From Aerobium sp039839275 (GTDB lineage: Bacteria > Pseudomonadota > Alphaproteobacteria > Rhizobiales > Rhizobiaceae): a stretch of 64,000 bases of DNA. A program made the position numbers and the translations under genes. Numbering within the stretch: the first letter of the stretch is position 1; every line of letters starts with the position of its first letter. Positions 16,984 to 24,497 of the stretch are shown here, one piece after another. The notes below the pieces were generated by a model. It was not told the DNA's origin. It saw nothing but the letters and a program-made list of their open reading frames with translations, and ran no database searches. The DNA is taken from positions 1 through 64,000 of the forward strand of contig NZ_JBDOQP010000003.1 of NCBI RefSeq assembly GCF_039839275.1, read 5' to 3'.

Positions 16984-17372
16984 TTACGGTTGTTCACGAC
17001 CAGCTTCGGCGGGGCCGGTGTCGCGAACTTCCCGCCAACGTTCTCGGCCGCGATCCTGCGCTCTTCCTTCTTGCCGATCTTTGGAGCGCTACTGCGCCGG
17101 CCGACTGCCTCCTCCGCCGCGCCGACCTTGCCAAGCTCTTCCAGCTTCCGCTGCGCGGATACATTGCCATCGCGAGCCGACTTGAACAGCATCCCGATCA
17201 CTTCCTTGCGCCGGGCAGCGTGTCCGTTGGCGATCTCGTCGGTGAAGTGCTTTCGCAGCGTGTTCGTAGCGATACCCAGGGCGCGAGCGATCGTGTCCTC
17301 GGACTCCCCGCAAAAGCGCATCTCTTCCACCGTCTGGCGGGCTTCGATGGTCGGTTTGTAAGTTTGAGCCAT
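16980..17372 (-). CDS. Terminase small subunit-like protein
   Basis: 130 aa from ATG 17372. A helix-turn-helix-like N-terminus (IEARQTVEEMRFCGESEDTIARALGIATNTLRKHF) is followed by a helix (SARDGNVSAQRKLEEL) and a basic tail. It directly precedes and overlaps the terminase large gene, so it is taken to recognise the packaging site. A region with runs of C8 and T6 lies just upstream. Confidence 0.8.
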   Translation of the reverse strand: MAQTYKPTIEARQTVEEMRFCGESEDTIARALGIATNTLRKHFTDEIANGHAARRKEVIGMLFKSARDGNVSAQRKLEELGKVGAAEEAVGRRSSAPKIGKKEERRIAAENVGGKFATPAPPKLVVNNRK

Positions 17373-17495
17373 TTTTCTGATTTTCGGCCTTTAAATTTCG
17401 GCGCCGCCAAAAAAAATGTGCAAATGCGGAAGGGGCGGGTCTAGGGTTTCAGGCCCTGCTGGTTCTTGGCTACCCCCCCCTTTTTTGAGGTTCGG

Positions 17496-17873
17496 TCAGT
17501 ACCAGACGCCTTTGATCGCGGATTGCTCCTCAACCTGCTTCAGCCGGTCGTGATAGGCCTTGCTGACGGTGTGCAAGTTGGTCTCATCCCAGAATAGCGC
17601 CTCGTTCCCGCGGTGCGGCGTGATGTGGTCGACCACCGGACTATCGGGCGCCGGGTGCTTGCCGACGAGGATGATGCCGGTCCTCTGGCACGTGTAGACG
17701 TCGCGCTCGATTATGCGGAGGCGCAGCTTCTGCCAGCGCGCCGTCTTGTACCAGGACCGCCATGCGTTCGATGTGGATCGGTGGAGGTCCCGCTCCCGCT
17801 CATCTCGGGGGGATTGGCCGACACGGGATGATGCCCCCTCAAGGCGAGGCTTCAGAAGGGAGAGCTTTGCCAT
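17496..17873 (-). CDS. HNH endonuclease
   Basis: 125 aa from ATG 17873 (MAKLSLLKPR); the frame is open further upstream but this start fits the intergenic space. The HNH motif is visible: WQKLRLRIIERDVYTCQRTG, then VVDHITPHRGNEALFWDETNLHTVSKAYHD, with catalytic histidine following D82 and the closing N-x(8)-H element. Small HNH nucleases beside terminase genes are common in HK97/phi-type phages and assist packaging-site cleavage; this role is inferred from position. Confidence 0.88.
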   Translation of the reverse strand: MAKLSLLKPRLEGASSRVGQSPRDERERDLHRSTSNAWRSWYKTARWQKLRLRIIERDVYTCQRTGIILVGKHPAPDSPVVDHITPHRGNEALFWDETNLHTVSKAYHDRLKQVEEQSAIKGVWY

Positions 17874-17911
17874 CGGATGGATGTCAGTCTCTATCCGTAA
17901 TACAGTTAGAC

Positions 17912-18121
17912 ATGGCCATCCGATATGCACCAGAGCCGACGAAACCAGTCGTGGCAGAACCTGCGATAACTGGCACGAAGCGGGCCAAGACCGGAGGCCG
18001 CAGGCCTTCTGATGACCCGTCCGTCGTTCTGACGATCCGCGTCCCGCAATCGGTCGCCGCGAAGCTCCAGCCGGGATGGCGGAAGCGGGTTGCTGATATG
18101 CTGGCGGATGAGATCGAATAA
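17912..18121 (+). CDS. Small protein of unknown function, divergent from the packaging genes
   Basis: 69 aa from ATG 17912 (MAIRYAPEPTKPVVAEP...). A basic, disordered first half is followed by SVVLTIRVPQSVAAKLQPGWRKRVADMLADEIE. The strand-helix look of VVLTIRVPQSVAAKL resembles ribbon-helix-helix DNA-binding proteins, but no second helix is clear. It is the only plus-strand gene between 5 and 28 kb apart from none nearby, and has only 38 bp between its start and that of the HNH gene, so a short divergent promoter must lie there. Confidence 0.6.
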   Translation: MAIRYAPEPTKPVVAEPAITGTKRAKTGGRRPSDDPSVVLTIRVPQSVAAKLQPGWRKRVADMLADEIE

Positions 18122-18337
18122 CTCAGAACGGGCGGGGCCTGCCATGAACCCCGCAAGATGCTCCGATGGGCATGCTCAGTAAGCACACCCTTCGTGCTAC
18201 GGCCGGCAGATTGTCACCGTGTCGCCGCCCTGATCTTGGTGCCCGTCGCCGTATCGAACGGCTTCCCTTGACCATCATCGGCCGGCATATGCCTGACGCC
18301 TAGTTCAAGGGCGCATGCCTCGCCTCGGGCTGAAACT
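18122..18337. other. Intergenic stretch without recognised gene
   Basis: 216 bp between two genes that end toward each other. A 6-bp GC inverted repeat (GCGGGG/CCCCGC near 18131-18153) is present without a U-tract. No RNA gene or coding frame could be supported. Confidence 0.4.
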
Positions 18338-19024
18338 TTACGCCGCCTGCTTCTTCCGCTTGGCGGCTTCTCTCTGGCGCCTGCGCTCGTTGCGCTTTTG
18401 CGCCCAACTGAAATCGTGGATTACGTCGGCTAGGAATGGGGCGAAGGCGTCGTCTGAAGCCCAATTATTCAGGCCGTCTCGTTTGCCCGCGTCTTCATCC
18501 ACTGTATCCGAAACATGACTGATTTCCGGCCCACTGTGCAACAGGGGTGAACAGTCGTTGTTGTAATTCTGCACATCGCTGCGAACCAGTCGTGCAGAAA
18601 TTCGAGCCAGGGCCCGATCTTTTCGCCTCCGGCCTGTCTCGGGATGGATGCCCTCGATCTGGAAACACCAGCGGCGAAACGCCTTGCCGCCGACCTTTGA
18701 TCGAGCCCATGCGAGCAGTGCCCGTCGCTCGCCGTCATTCTCGACGATCATGAGCATGTCGTACAGTCCTTCAAGCTCTTTGATCTCGCTGGCCGTTGGC
18801 ATCAGGCCCATGCGCTCCCAGAACGCCTTGCGCTCGTCAGCGAGGGGATCGGCGCCCTTCTGCAGTTTGTCGCCCGGTTCCTTGCGCCAGCCCAGCTTGT
18901 CGACGTAGTCGTGCACATACGGGAGCTGCTGGGCACGCAATGGTGCCGGGCCGACGTGCTCGTGGCTGGCACGCTCGACCTCCGCGGCTCGGATGAACTT
19001 CTCCGCGATTTCACCGATGTTCAT
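18338..19024 (-). CDS. Conserved phage protein of unknown function (DUF6362-like)
   Basis: 228 aa from ATG 19024, overlapping the upstream stop (ATGA). The central part (LMIVENDGERRALLAWARSKVGGKAFRRWC...HPETGRRRKDRALARI) reads like DUF6362-type phage proteins, which are of unknown role and often lie near packaging genes. The N-terminal helix includes ERASHEHVGPAPLRAQQLPYVHDY and the C-terminus is highly basic (KRNERRRQREAAKRKKQAA), suggesting nucleic acid contact. A late regulator is one possibility; not proven. Confidence 0.6.
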   Translation of the reverse strand: MNIGEIAEKFIRAAEVERASHEHVGPAPLRAQQLPYVHDYVDKLGWRKEPGDKLQKGADPLADERKAFWERMGLMPTASEIKELEGLYDMLMIVENDGERRALLAWARSKVGGKAFRRWCFQIEGIHPETGRRRKDRALARISARLVRSDVQNYNNDCSPLLHSGPEISHVSDTVDEDAGKRDGLNNWASDDAFAPFLADVIHDFSWAQKRNERRRQREAAKRKKQAA

Positions 19025-19458
19025 GGCTGCCTCCTGTCATCAAGCAAGTCGGGCTGATCCGCATCTGGCCCGAACCTCTTGTATATGCGTTCGAACACCA
19101 TGCCGCCCAAGGCATAGCGTTGGGAGATGATGCCGCTCAGCCCCTGGGCGATGAACTGTAGCTCCCCGACTGGCATCCGGTCCCACAGATCGAGCCAGTC
19201 GCTGTCGATTTTGTCGGCACCGCGCACCCTGACCATGTCGCTCGCCATCCACAACCCGACCTCGTCGAGGAGAACCTTGTTGTTGTGCGTCTCGACCAAC
19301 GTGGTGAGGACTTGGCGCAGGTGCGCCTCGCCATGACGTCGAAGAATGCGAGCCATGGTTTCGGCGGCGCGCGTCTCGCCGATCTCGGGATACCGATGCC
19401 CGGGGATAATCCGGATGCCAAACTCGTCACACAGGGCAACGACGCGCGGTTCAATCAT
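19021..19458 (-). CDS. Conserved phage protein of unknown function
   Basis: 145 aa from ATG 19458. Contains an alpha-helical core (RAAETMARILRRHGEAHLRQVLTTLVETHNNKVLLDEVGLWMASDMV) and ends in FERIYKRFGPDADQPDLLDDRRQP. It overlaps both neighbours by a few bases. I do not recognise a domain; it is often-seen style of small rhizobial prophage gene. Confidence 0.6.
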   Translation of the reverse strand: MIEPRVVALCDEFGIRIIPGHRYPEIGETRAAETMARILRRHGEAHLRQVLTTLVETHNNKVLLDEVGLWMASDMVRVRGADKIDSDWLDLWDRMPVGELQFIAQGLSGIISQRYALGGMVFERIYKRFGPDADQPDLLDDRRQP

Positions 19459-19708
19459 TGCCGGCCGCCCTTGTGGGCTTGAGCCGGTCGATCAGCTCGG
19501 CAAGATGCACCGCGCTCTTCTGCAATTCGCTCACCGATCCATCATCCATGTTGAAGGCTGCGTACTCGTCTACCGGGATTTCGACGGTGCTGAACCGGTG
19601 ACCGCATTTGCACTTGCGGCGGCGCCTGATCCGGAATGCGGCCGACCGCTGCGTGTCGATCACGTCGGTGTCTACGCCACCACACTCGCTACACCGGAAC
19701 TTGGTCAT
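19451..19708 (-). CDS. NrdR-like zinc-ribbon protein lacking the ATP-cone
   Basis: 85 aa from ATG 19708. The N-terminus MTKFRCSECGGVDTDVIDTQRSAAFRIRRRRKCKCGHRFSTVE follows the NrdR pattern (CxxC, D-T/S-R, R-R-R-x-C-x-C-G-x-R-F-T-T-x-E), with zinc ligands C6, C9, C33 and C35. Chromosomal NrdR (about 150 aa) has an ATP-cone after this ribbon and represses ribonucleotide reductase genes. Here that domain is absent and a short helix (SELQKSAVHLAELIDRL) follows. It may bind NrdR boxes or merely be a zinc ribbon regulator. Confidence 0.7.
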   Translation of the reverse strand: MTKFRCSECGGVDTDVIDTQRSAAFRIRRRRKCKCGHRFSTVEIPVDEYAAFNMDDGSVSELQKSAVHLAELIDRLKPTRAAGND

Positions 19709-19745
19709 GATCAGGTTTCACCACAATATACGGTGGTTGCTTGGC

Positions 19746-20060
19746 TCATGTCGGCTCGCGCTCCTTGGCGCCGTTGAGCATGGAAGTGAACAGGGATATG
19801 TCGGTCTTGCGCGGCTGGACGGGGCGGAAGCAGGCAGCGTGGTAGAACGTTCCTTCCACGCGCACATAAAGGGCCTCGTTTGCAACGACGTAGGGCAATC
19901 CGTCGACACCACCCACGATGTCGCCTTTGCAATGCATCTCCAGTTCTTCGACCACGTAGACCCGGCCGGTTTTCAGCGCGAGCTGCCCCAAGATTGTGAA
20001 GCCGTCGGGGACGCCGATGAAAACGACCTTCATCCCAACATGCCAATCGCGATAGCTCAT
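19746..20060 (-). CDS. Unknown protein, SH3-like beta sheet pattern
   Basis: 104 aa from ATG 20060. Mostly beta strands with MSYRDWHVGMKVVFIGVPDG, GRVYVVEELEMHC and LYVRVEGTFYHAACFRPVQPRKTDISLF. The ending CFRPVQPRKTDIS is a motif often seen in short rhizobial phage proteins of unknown function. It overlaps the upstream gene's stop (ATGA). Confidence 0.6.
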   Translation of the reverse strand: MSYRDWHVGMKVVFIGVPDGFTILGQLALKTGRVYVVEELEMHCKGDIVGGVDGLPYVVANEALYVRVEGTFYHAACFRPVQPRKTDISLFTSMLNGAKEREPT

Positions 20061-20434
20061 GCCCTCCTCCTGCGCATCTCAACCACAACTGCCGGCCGTC
20101 CATGGCCTGGATAGATCGTGGATGGGCCGGCATCGCCGAATACGCGGGCTCGCTCCTCCGCTTCCTCTTGGGCCCGCCGGGTGATGAACTCCTGCACCTC
20201 GTCAATGAGCGGGTCGTGCGGGATTTCGATGCTCTCCGACCGATCGCGCCCGTTGATGTGCTGGGTGACGAAGTCCTTTGCCGCCTGTCTCGCTTCACCG
20301 AATGTCCCGAAATACCGCGGGCCGTCCTTGAACGTGGTCAGCTTGAGCTTTTCATCGGCGAACCATGCGTGCATCGGCCGATATCCGAGGTGGGTCGGCA
20401 GGGCGCCATAGTCCGGGCAGAACTTGCGGGTCAT
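20057..20434 (-). CDS. Unknown protein
   Basis: 125 aa from ATG 20434, which overlaps the helicase stop. It contains FGTFGEARQAAKDFVTQHINGRD, IPHDPLIDEVQEFITRRAQEEAEERARVFG and a basic end (MRRRRA). Helical with charged C-terminus. No recognised domain; in the replication operon between helicase and a small beta protein. Confidence 0.6.
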   Translation of the reverse strand: MTRKFCPDYGALPTHLGYRPMHAWFADEKLKLTTFKDGPRYFGTFGEARQAAKDFVTQHINGRDRSESIEIPHDPLIDEVQEFITRRAQEEAEERARVFGDAGPSTIYPGHGRPAVVVEMRRRRA

Positions 20435-21873
20435 CAGAAGCCCTCGAACCCTTCGAACGCCGGCGGCGCTTCAGACGCCAGCGACTTGAACATGGTGTAC
20501 TCGGCATCGAAACCGATCTCGGGAGACCGGCCCGGCTCGCCACGGCGGCGCTTGTGGTTGATGACCTGGGCCTTGCCGCGCGATCGCTCGTATTTCTGGA
20601 TCAGCTCGTCGCGTTTTTCCTGCCGGTGCGCCTGGGGGATCAGTTCCTTGTAGAGCGGTTCCGGCCGGTAGAGGCTGAACCAGACGTCGAGGTTCTGCTT
20701 AACGCCCGATCCGCCATAGGCGTCTCCCATCATTGGCCGGATGAGCCCGCCGGTCTGCCAGCGCTTTTTCCAGTCGTCGTTTCGCTGGATCAGGATGACG
20801 ATCGCCACATTGAGGAGTTTCGCCAGCGCCTTGAGCCCGCGATAGAGCGCATTGATGCGGTCGGCGAACATGTCTTTCGGGTTGGGCAATGCAATCATCT
20901 TGGCGTGGTCGATCATGATCAGGTCGAGCCCTTGTCGCTTGACCATAGATTCCGCCTTCACCCTGATATCCGACAGGGAGCATTCCCCGAACCCGACGAT
21001 GTAAAGCGGCAAGTCCATCGCTGCTGCCATCTCGCGTTCGAGCTCGTCCTTTTCCTTCGTGTTGAGGTTGAAGGCGTCGATCCGGCCCAATCCGATATGC
21101 GTTTGCTGCGCGGCCGCCTGTAGCGCTGCCTCCTCCTCCGTCACCTCGATCGAGAAGAACGCGGAGCGGAAGCCCCGAGACGCTGCGAACCGGCATTGCT
21201 GCAGGCTGAATGACGTCTTGCCGCCGCCGCTGTCGGACATGAGCCCGATGAGGTTGCCGCGGCGAATGTCGCCAAGCGCTTCGGTGATCTCGGGCAGGAA
21301 CCATGGAATGCGCGACGCGGCGTCCGTGCTGTCCTTGGCGGCCTTCTGGACGGCGTTGGGCAGGATGACGCCATACTTGACCGCCCCTGCCCTCTCGTTG
21401 CCCTCCTGGGCGATCCTGGTGAGCTGCGTGCTGGTTTCCTGCACGATCTTCTCGGGGTTCATGTCGGCCGGCATATAGCGGGCCAGCTTGTCGAGATCCT
21501 GCGCCACACCCACGAGCTGCCGGCGCGCCCAGACTTCGATGATGGCGCGGCCATAGTCGTATGCGTTGATGACGGTGACGGCTTCGGCCGCGAGGCGAGC
21601 GAGATACTGCGCAATGGTCATGTCGCCGATCATCAGGTCGGCCGGCATGTACTGTTTGAGGGTGACGGGGTTGAGAGACCGCGCCTCGGCGATCATCACT
21701 CCGGCGTTTTCGTATATCGTGCGGTGGACGTCGTCGCCGAAATGCTCGGTCTTGAGAAACCCGGCGACAGCCCAGTAGGCTTGCGGGTTGTGCATCATGG
21801 CGCCGAGGAGAGCCTGTTCGGCTTCGATCGCATCGGGCAATGCGGGTCTGATATCCCCGTGGAACGCGTTCAT
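20434..21873 (-). CDS. DnaB-like replicative helicase
   Basis: 479 aa from ATG 21873. The DnaB N-terminal helical domain (PDAIEAEQALLGAMMHNPQAYWAV) is followed by a RecA-like domain with Walker A MSDSGGGKTSFSLQQC (about residue 210), Walker B LDLIMIDHAKMI and an arginine-rich region (QVINHKRRRGEPGRSPEIGFD) near the C-terminus. It unwinds the fork during phage replication. It is followed downstream by small unknown genes and preceded by a RuvC-like nuclease; all overlap by ATGA. No separate loader (DnaC-like) is seen. Confidence 0.93.
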   Translation of the reverse strand: MNAFHGDIRPALPDAIEAEQALLGAMMHNPQAYWAVAGFLKTEHFGDDVHRTIYENAGVMIAEARSLNPVTLKQYMPADLMIGDMTIAQYLARLAAEAVTVINAYDYGRAIIEVWARRQLVGVAQDLDKLARYMPADMNPEKIVQETSTQLTRIAQEGNERAGAVKYGVILPNAVQKAAKDSTDAASRIPWFLPEITEALGDIRRGNLIGLMSDSGGGKTSFSLQQCRFAASRGFRSAFFSIEVTEEEAALQAAAQQTHIGLGRIDAFNLNTKEKDELEREMAAAMDLPLYIVGFGECSLSDIRVKAESMVKRQGLDLIMIDHAKMIALPNPKDMFADRINALYRGLKALAKLLNVAIVILIQRNDDWKKRWQTGGLIRPMMGDAYGGSGVKQNLDVWFSLYRPEPLYKELIPQAHRQEKRDELIQKYERSRGKAQVINHKRRRGEPGRSPEIGFDAEYTMFKSLASEAPPAFEGFEGF

Positions 21874-22442
21874 GCCGCCCTCGCTTGCATCATCTTGAAG
21901 GATTGGAGCGACGAGCCGGCGAAGGCGATGCCTACCGCGTCCGCCATGTCGTCATTGGTGACATCGATCTTGAGTTGCCGGCAGCGCTCGCGCACCGCCT
22001 TCTTCCAGTCTTTGCGCGCCCAGCCCTTATGCGTGCCGAACCCGAGGAACTGCTTTCGCCAGGTCACCGGCGCGATCGTTTCGAACGGGATCTGATAGGC
22101 ACCGATGATTGCAGCCAGTGCGCCGACCATCTGGTTTGATGAGATGACGGCGTTGAGCCCGCCGACTGAGGATTCCTCGATCCGCTCCTCGCCCATGAAC
22201 CGAACCTTGCGCTGCTGGCGCGCCGCCGGCATCGACCGAATGGGCATCTCGATCACGATGAAATCCGGCCGGTTCTCTTTGATGAGGCGGACCATCCCAA
22301 GCCCAAGTGATGCCGCCTTGTGCTCATAGTCATCGCCGGCCGATCGAAGCACGCCAGCGCGGATGGCCGACAGGCTGGCGTTGGTGTCGTACTGAGCCCA
22401 GCCGGTGTTCTGTGCGCCGTCGAGACCGAGGATTAGGGGCAT
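21870..22442 (-). CDS. RuvC-like Holliday junction resolvase
   Basis: 190 aa from ATG 22442. RNase H-fold landmarks are visible: GLDGAQNTGWA with D8 in strand 1, FIVIEMP with E65 at the end of strand 4, and TNDDMADAVGIA with D165/D168 in the C-terminal helix. These are the four-acidic RuvC active site residues. Phage RuvC-like enzymes cut branched replication intermediates before packaging. It forms part of the helicase-methylase operon. Confidence 0.88.
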   Translation of the reverse strand: MPLILGLDGAQNTGWAQYDTNASLSAIRAGVLRSAGDDYEHKAASLGLGMVRLIKENRPDFIVIEMPIRSMPAARQQRKVRFMGEERIEESSVGGLNAVISSNQMVGALAAIIGAYQIPFETIAPVTWRKQFLGFGTHKGWARKDWKKAVRERCRQLKIDVTNDDMADAVGIAFAGSSLQSFKMMQARAA

Positions 22443-23614
22443 CAGGCAGCCTCCCCGCCGAACAATGGGCCGTGATCAAAGGCTTTTGGCGCCGCAGGCA
22501 CTCGCCATTCAGCTTCGATGCGACGACGCGACATACCGGCGTATTCAGGATTGAGTTCGATCAGTCTTGCGAGCCGTCCGTGCCGAAGTGCAACCAGCGC
22601 GGTCGTCCCAGCTCCTCCAAACGGGTCTAGGACCAAGCCGCCTTTCGGGCAGCCGGCCAAGATGCAACGCTCGGCAAGCTCGGGCGGGAACGTGGCGAAA
22701 TGCGCATCCGAGAATGGCTGCGTCGCGATGTTCCAAACGTTTACCGGCGCGGGCTCATAATTGCGCAGGTTGCGGCCGAAGCCGCGAAGCGTGTCGTCCA
22801 GCGTCGTGTGGTTGATGTGGCCCGCGTGACGCGGGCTTGCGACATCTGAGCCCCTCACCTTCTCACGCGGCCCTCCGACGGCTTTCATTGTGCCGTTCGT
22901 CTTCGCGCCGCCGTTCGCCCTGTGCGATCCTTCTTGGCTCTCCACGTCCTGTTGCCAGCGCGAGATACTCGCTTCTGCCGAGGGCTGACGAACGGCCTCT
23001 TTGTCGTACCAGTACCGCGGCGACTTCGAGAGCAAGAAGATTTTCTCGTGGCTCGTCGCTGGCCGATCGCGGATGCTTTCGGGCATCGGATTGGGCTTGG
23101 CCCAGACAATCTCGCTGCGTACCCACCAGCCTGCATCCTGCAATGCGATGGCGAGACGGTTTGGAACCATGCAGAGGTCTTTGGCCTTCAGAATGCCGCC
23201 GCGCCTGTCGTGATGCTGGCCTTCCCCGCCGTTGCTACGCGCCTGGATTGGGCCAATGGTGGAAAACGGCTTGTCGCGAAAAGTGCGATCATCGTTGCCT
23301 GCGGCCTTCGTATCCGCTGCCGATCGACCGTTTGGGCTCGTGGCATAGCAGTCGCCGTAATTGATCCAGCAGGTGCCTTCCGGCTTCAGAACGCGGCGCA
23401 CGGCGTCGAATACGCGAACCATCACCGCCAGATGATCGCCAAGCGTCGGCTCGAGCCCGATCTGCCCGTCGACGCCATAGTCGCGCAGTCCCCAATAGGG
23501 CGGGCTGGTGACGACACAATCGACGCTATCTGGCTCCATGGCCGCAAGCATGTCGAGGCAGTCGCCAACGTACAGCGTCACGCGTCCGTCGAGAAAGACG
23601 ACCGGCTCCATCAC
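22442..23614 (-). CDS. Site-specific DNA methyltransferase (class beta)
   Basis: 390 aa from ATG 23614, overlapping the preceding stop (ATGA). Catalytic motif TSPPYW is at residues 36-41 and the SAM-binding motif DPFGGAGTT near residue 345, the beta order used by N4-cytosine and N6-adenine methylases. The middle, variable target-recognition part includes GWWVRSEIVWAKPNPMPESIRDRP. No companion restriction nuclease is present, so it is likely an orphan methylase protecting phage DNA or altering regulation. Which base and site are modified cannot be read from sequence. Confidence 0.92.
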   Translation of the reverse strand: MMEPVVFLDGRVTLYVGDCLDMLAAMEPDSVDCVVTSPPYWGLRDYGVDGQIGLEPTLGDHLAVMVRVFDAVRRVLKPEGTCWINYGDCYATSPNGRSAADTKAAGNDDRTFRDKPFSTIGPIQARSNGGEGQHHDRRGGILKAKDLCMVPNRLAIALQDAGWWVRSEIVWAKPNPMPESIRDRPATSHEKIFLLSKSPRYWYDKEAVRQPSAEASISRWQQDVESQEGSHRANGGAKTNGTMKAVGGPREKVRGSDVASPRHAGHINHTTLDDTLRGFGRNLRNYEPAPVNVWNIATQPFSDAHFATFPPELAERCILAGCPKGGLVLDPFGGAGTTALVALRHGRLARLIELNPEYAGMSRRRIEAEWRVPAAPKAFDHGPLFGGEAA

Positions 23615-23916
23615 TCACCCGCCGCGATATACGCGCGACACTTCGCAATGCGCCGCCGTTCCGCCTCGACCTTCGCGAGGGCGCCGGCCTTTATTTCCTG
23701 CTCGCGTGCGTCGAGGCGCTTGCGCTCTTCCGCGATCGCCGAGAGTTCGTCGGCTTCTGCCTTCTGGACCCGCTTGATGCGCTTCCGGGCGTCGGCCATC
23801 TCGCTCATCATCATGGCGTCGAGCTTTTCGTTCTTCGCCTCATGGTCTTCCTTGAACTGGACGACGGAGCATTCGCGCTCGACGGCGTCCGCGAGGTTTT
23901 CAGCAAGAGCGGCCAT
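23611..23916 (-). CDS. Small coiled-coil protein of unknown function
   Basis: 101 aa from ATG 23916. Nearly entirely charged helix with regular heptads (KNEKLDAMMMSEMADARKRIKRVQKAEADELSAIAEERKRLDAREQEIKAG), ending in CRAYIAAGE. It lies between the methyltransferase and the GapR/RMF-like gene. No function assigned. Confidence 0.65.
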   Translation of the reverse strand: MAALAENLADAVERECSVVQFKEDHEAKNEKLDAMMMSEMADARKRIKRVQKAEADELSAIAEERKRLDAREQEIKAGALAKVEAERRRIAKCRAYIAAGE

Positions 23917-23922
23917 CTCCGA

Positions 23923-24480
23923 TCACTCCGCCGCTTCTTCGAACGGGTCGCCATCAGGGAACCCGGGATCGGACTGGATCAGCTCGTCGCCGTCGTTGGT
24001 CGAGGCATTCACCTTCTCCATCGCCGACTGCAGTTCGTCTCGCATGATGCGCTGGCCTTCGTGCCATCCGGCAATCCAGCGCTGCCCTGCCTCGCTGCCG
24101 GCGTCGTATGGCGGTTCGCAGTTCTTGCCCTGGAGACCGGCGACCTTGCCCGCGTCGAACGCCTTTTCATCAAGCGGCCGATCATCGGGGAACAGCACGC
24201 CTTGCTCGCCAGGTGGCAGCGCATTGAAGGCGCGGGCGATGTCGATCAGTTCCTTGATCTCGGCAACGAAGATGTCGGTGTCTTCCATCGTCGCGAGGCG
24301 CAAGGCCGCATCGATCTCGGAAAGCTTGAAGCCTTCCGCCTTCGCATTGGCACGGGCGGTTTTCCGCTCGTCCATGAGGGGTTTCAGCCGATCGGCGATG
24401 TCGAGCAGCTTACGCACATGGTTCATGCGCAGTGCGGCGCGCTCAGTGGGGGTAAGCTGAGAATTATGTCCTGCGTTCAT
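23923..24480 (-). CDS. GapR-like plus ribosome-modulation-factor-like two-part protein
   Basis: 185 aa from ATG 24480; an earlier ATG (24486) lies only one base after the GGAG site, while 24480 has the correct 7-nt spacing. Residues 1-80 (MNHVRKLLDIADRLKPLMDERKTARANAKAEGFKLSEIDAALRL) resemble GapR/DUF2312 helical DNA-binding proteins, which sense overtwisted DNA in alphaproteobacteria. Residues 105-145 (FDAGKVAGLQGKNCEPPYDAGSEAGQRWIAGWHEG) follow the RMF pattern G-x2-AG-x2-GK-x4-PY-x(7)-W-x2-GW. RMF dimerises 100S ribosomes in stationary phase. Having both in one chain suggests a link of nucleoid and ribosome states; that is inference. Confidence 0.6.
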   Translation of the reverse strand: MNAGHNSQLTPTERAALRMNHVRKLLDIADRLKPLMDERKTARANAKAEGFKLSEIDAALRLATMEDTDIFVAEIKELIDIARAFNALPPGEQGVLFPDDRPLDEKAFDAGKVAGLQGKNCEPPYDAGSEAGQRWIAGWHEGQRIMRDELQSAMEKVNASTNDGDELIQSDPGFPDGDPFEEAAE

Positions 24481-24497
24481 GCTCATTCTCCTCTGTG

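Noticed and set aside
18122..18337. Possible small RNA or tRNA in the intergenic stretch
   Set aside because: No cloverleaf or conserved fold could be drawn; only a weak GC inverted repeat.
22922..24460. A 512-codon plus-strand open frame
   Set aside because: Antisense to the methyltransferase and the GapR/RMF-like genes; low-complexity serine/arginine-rich content with no domain.
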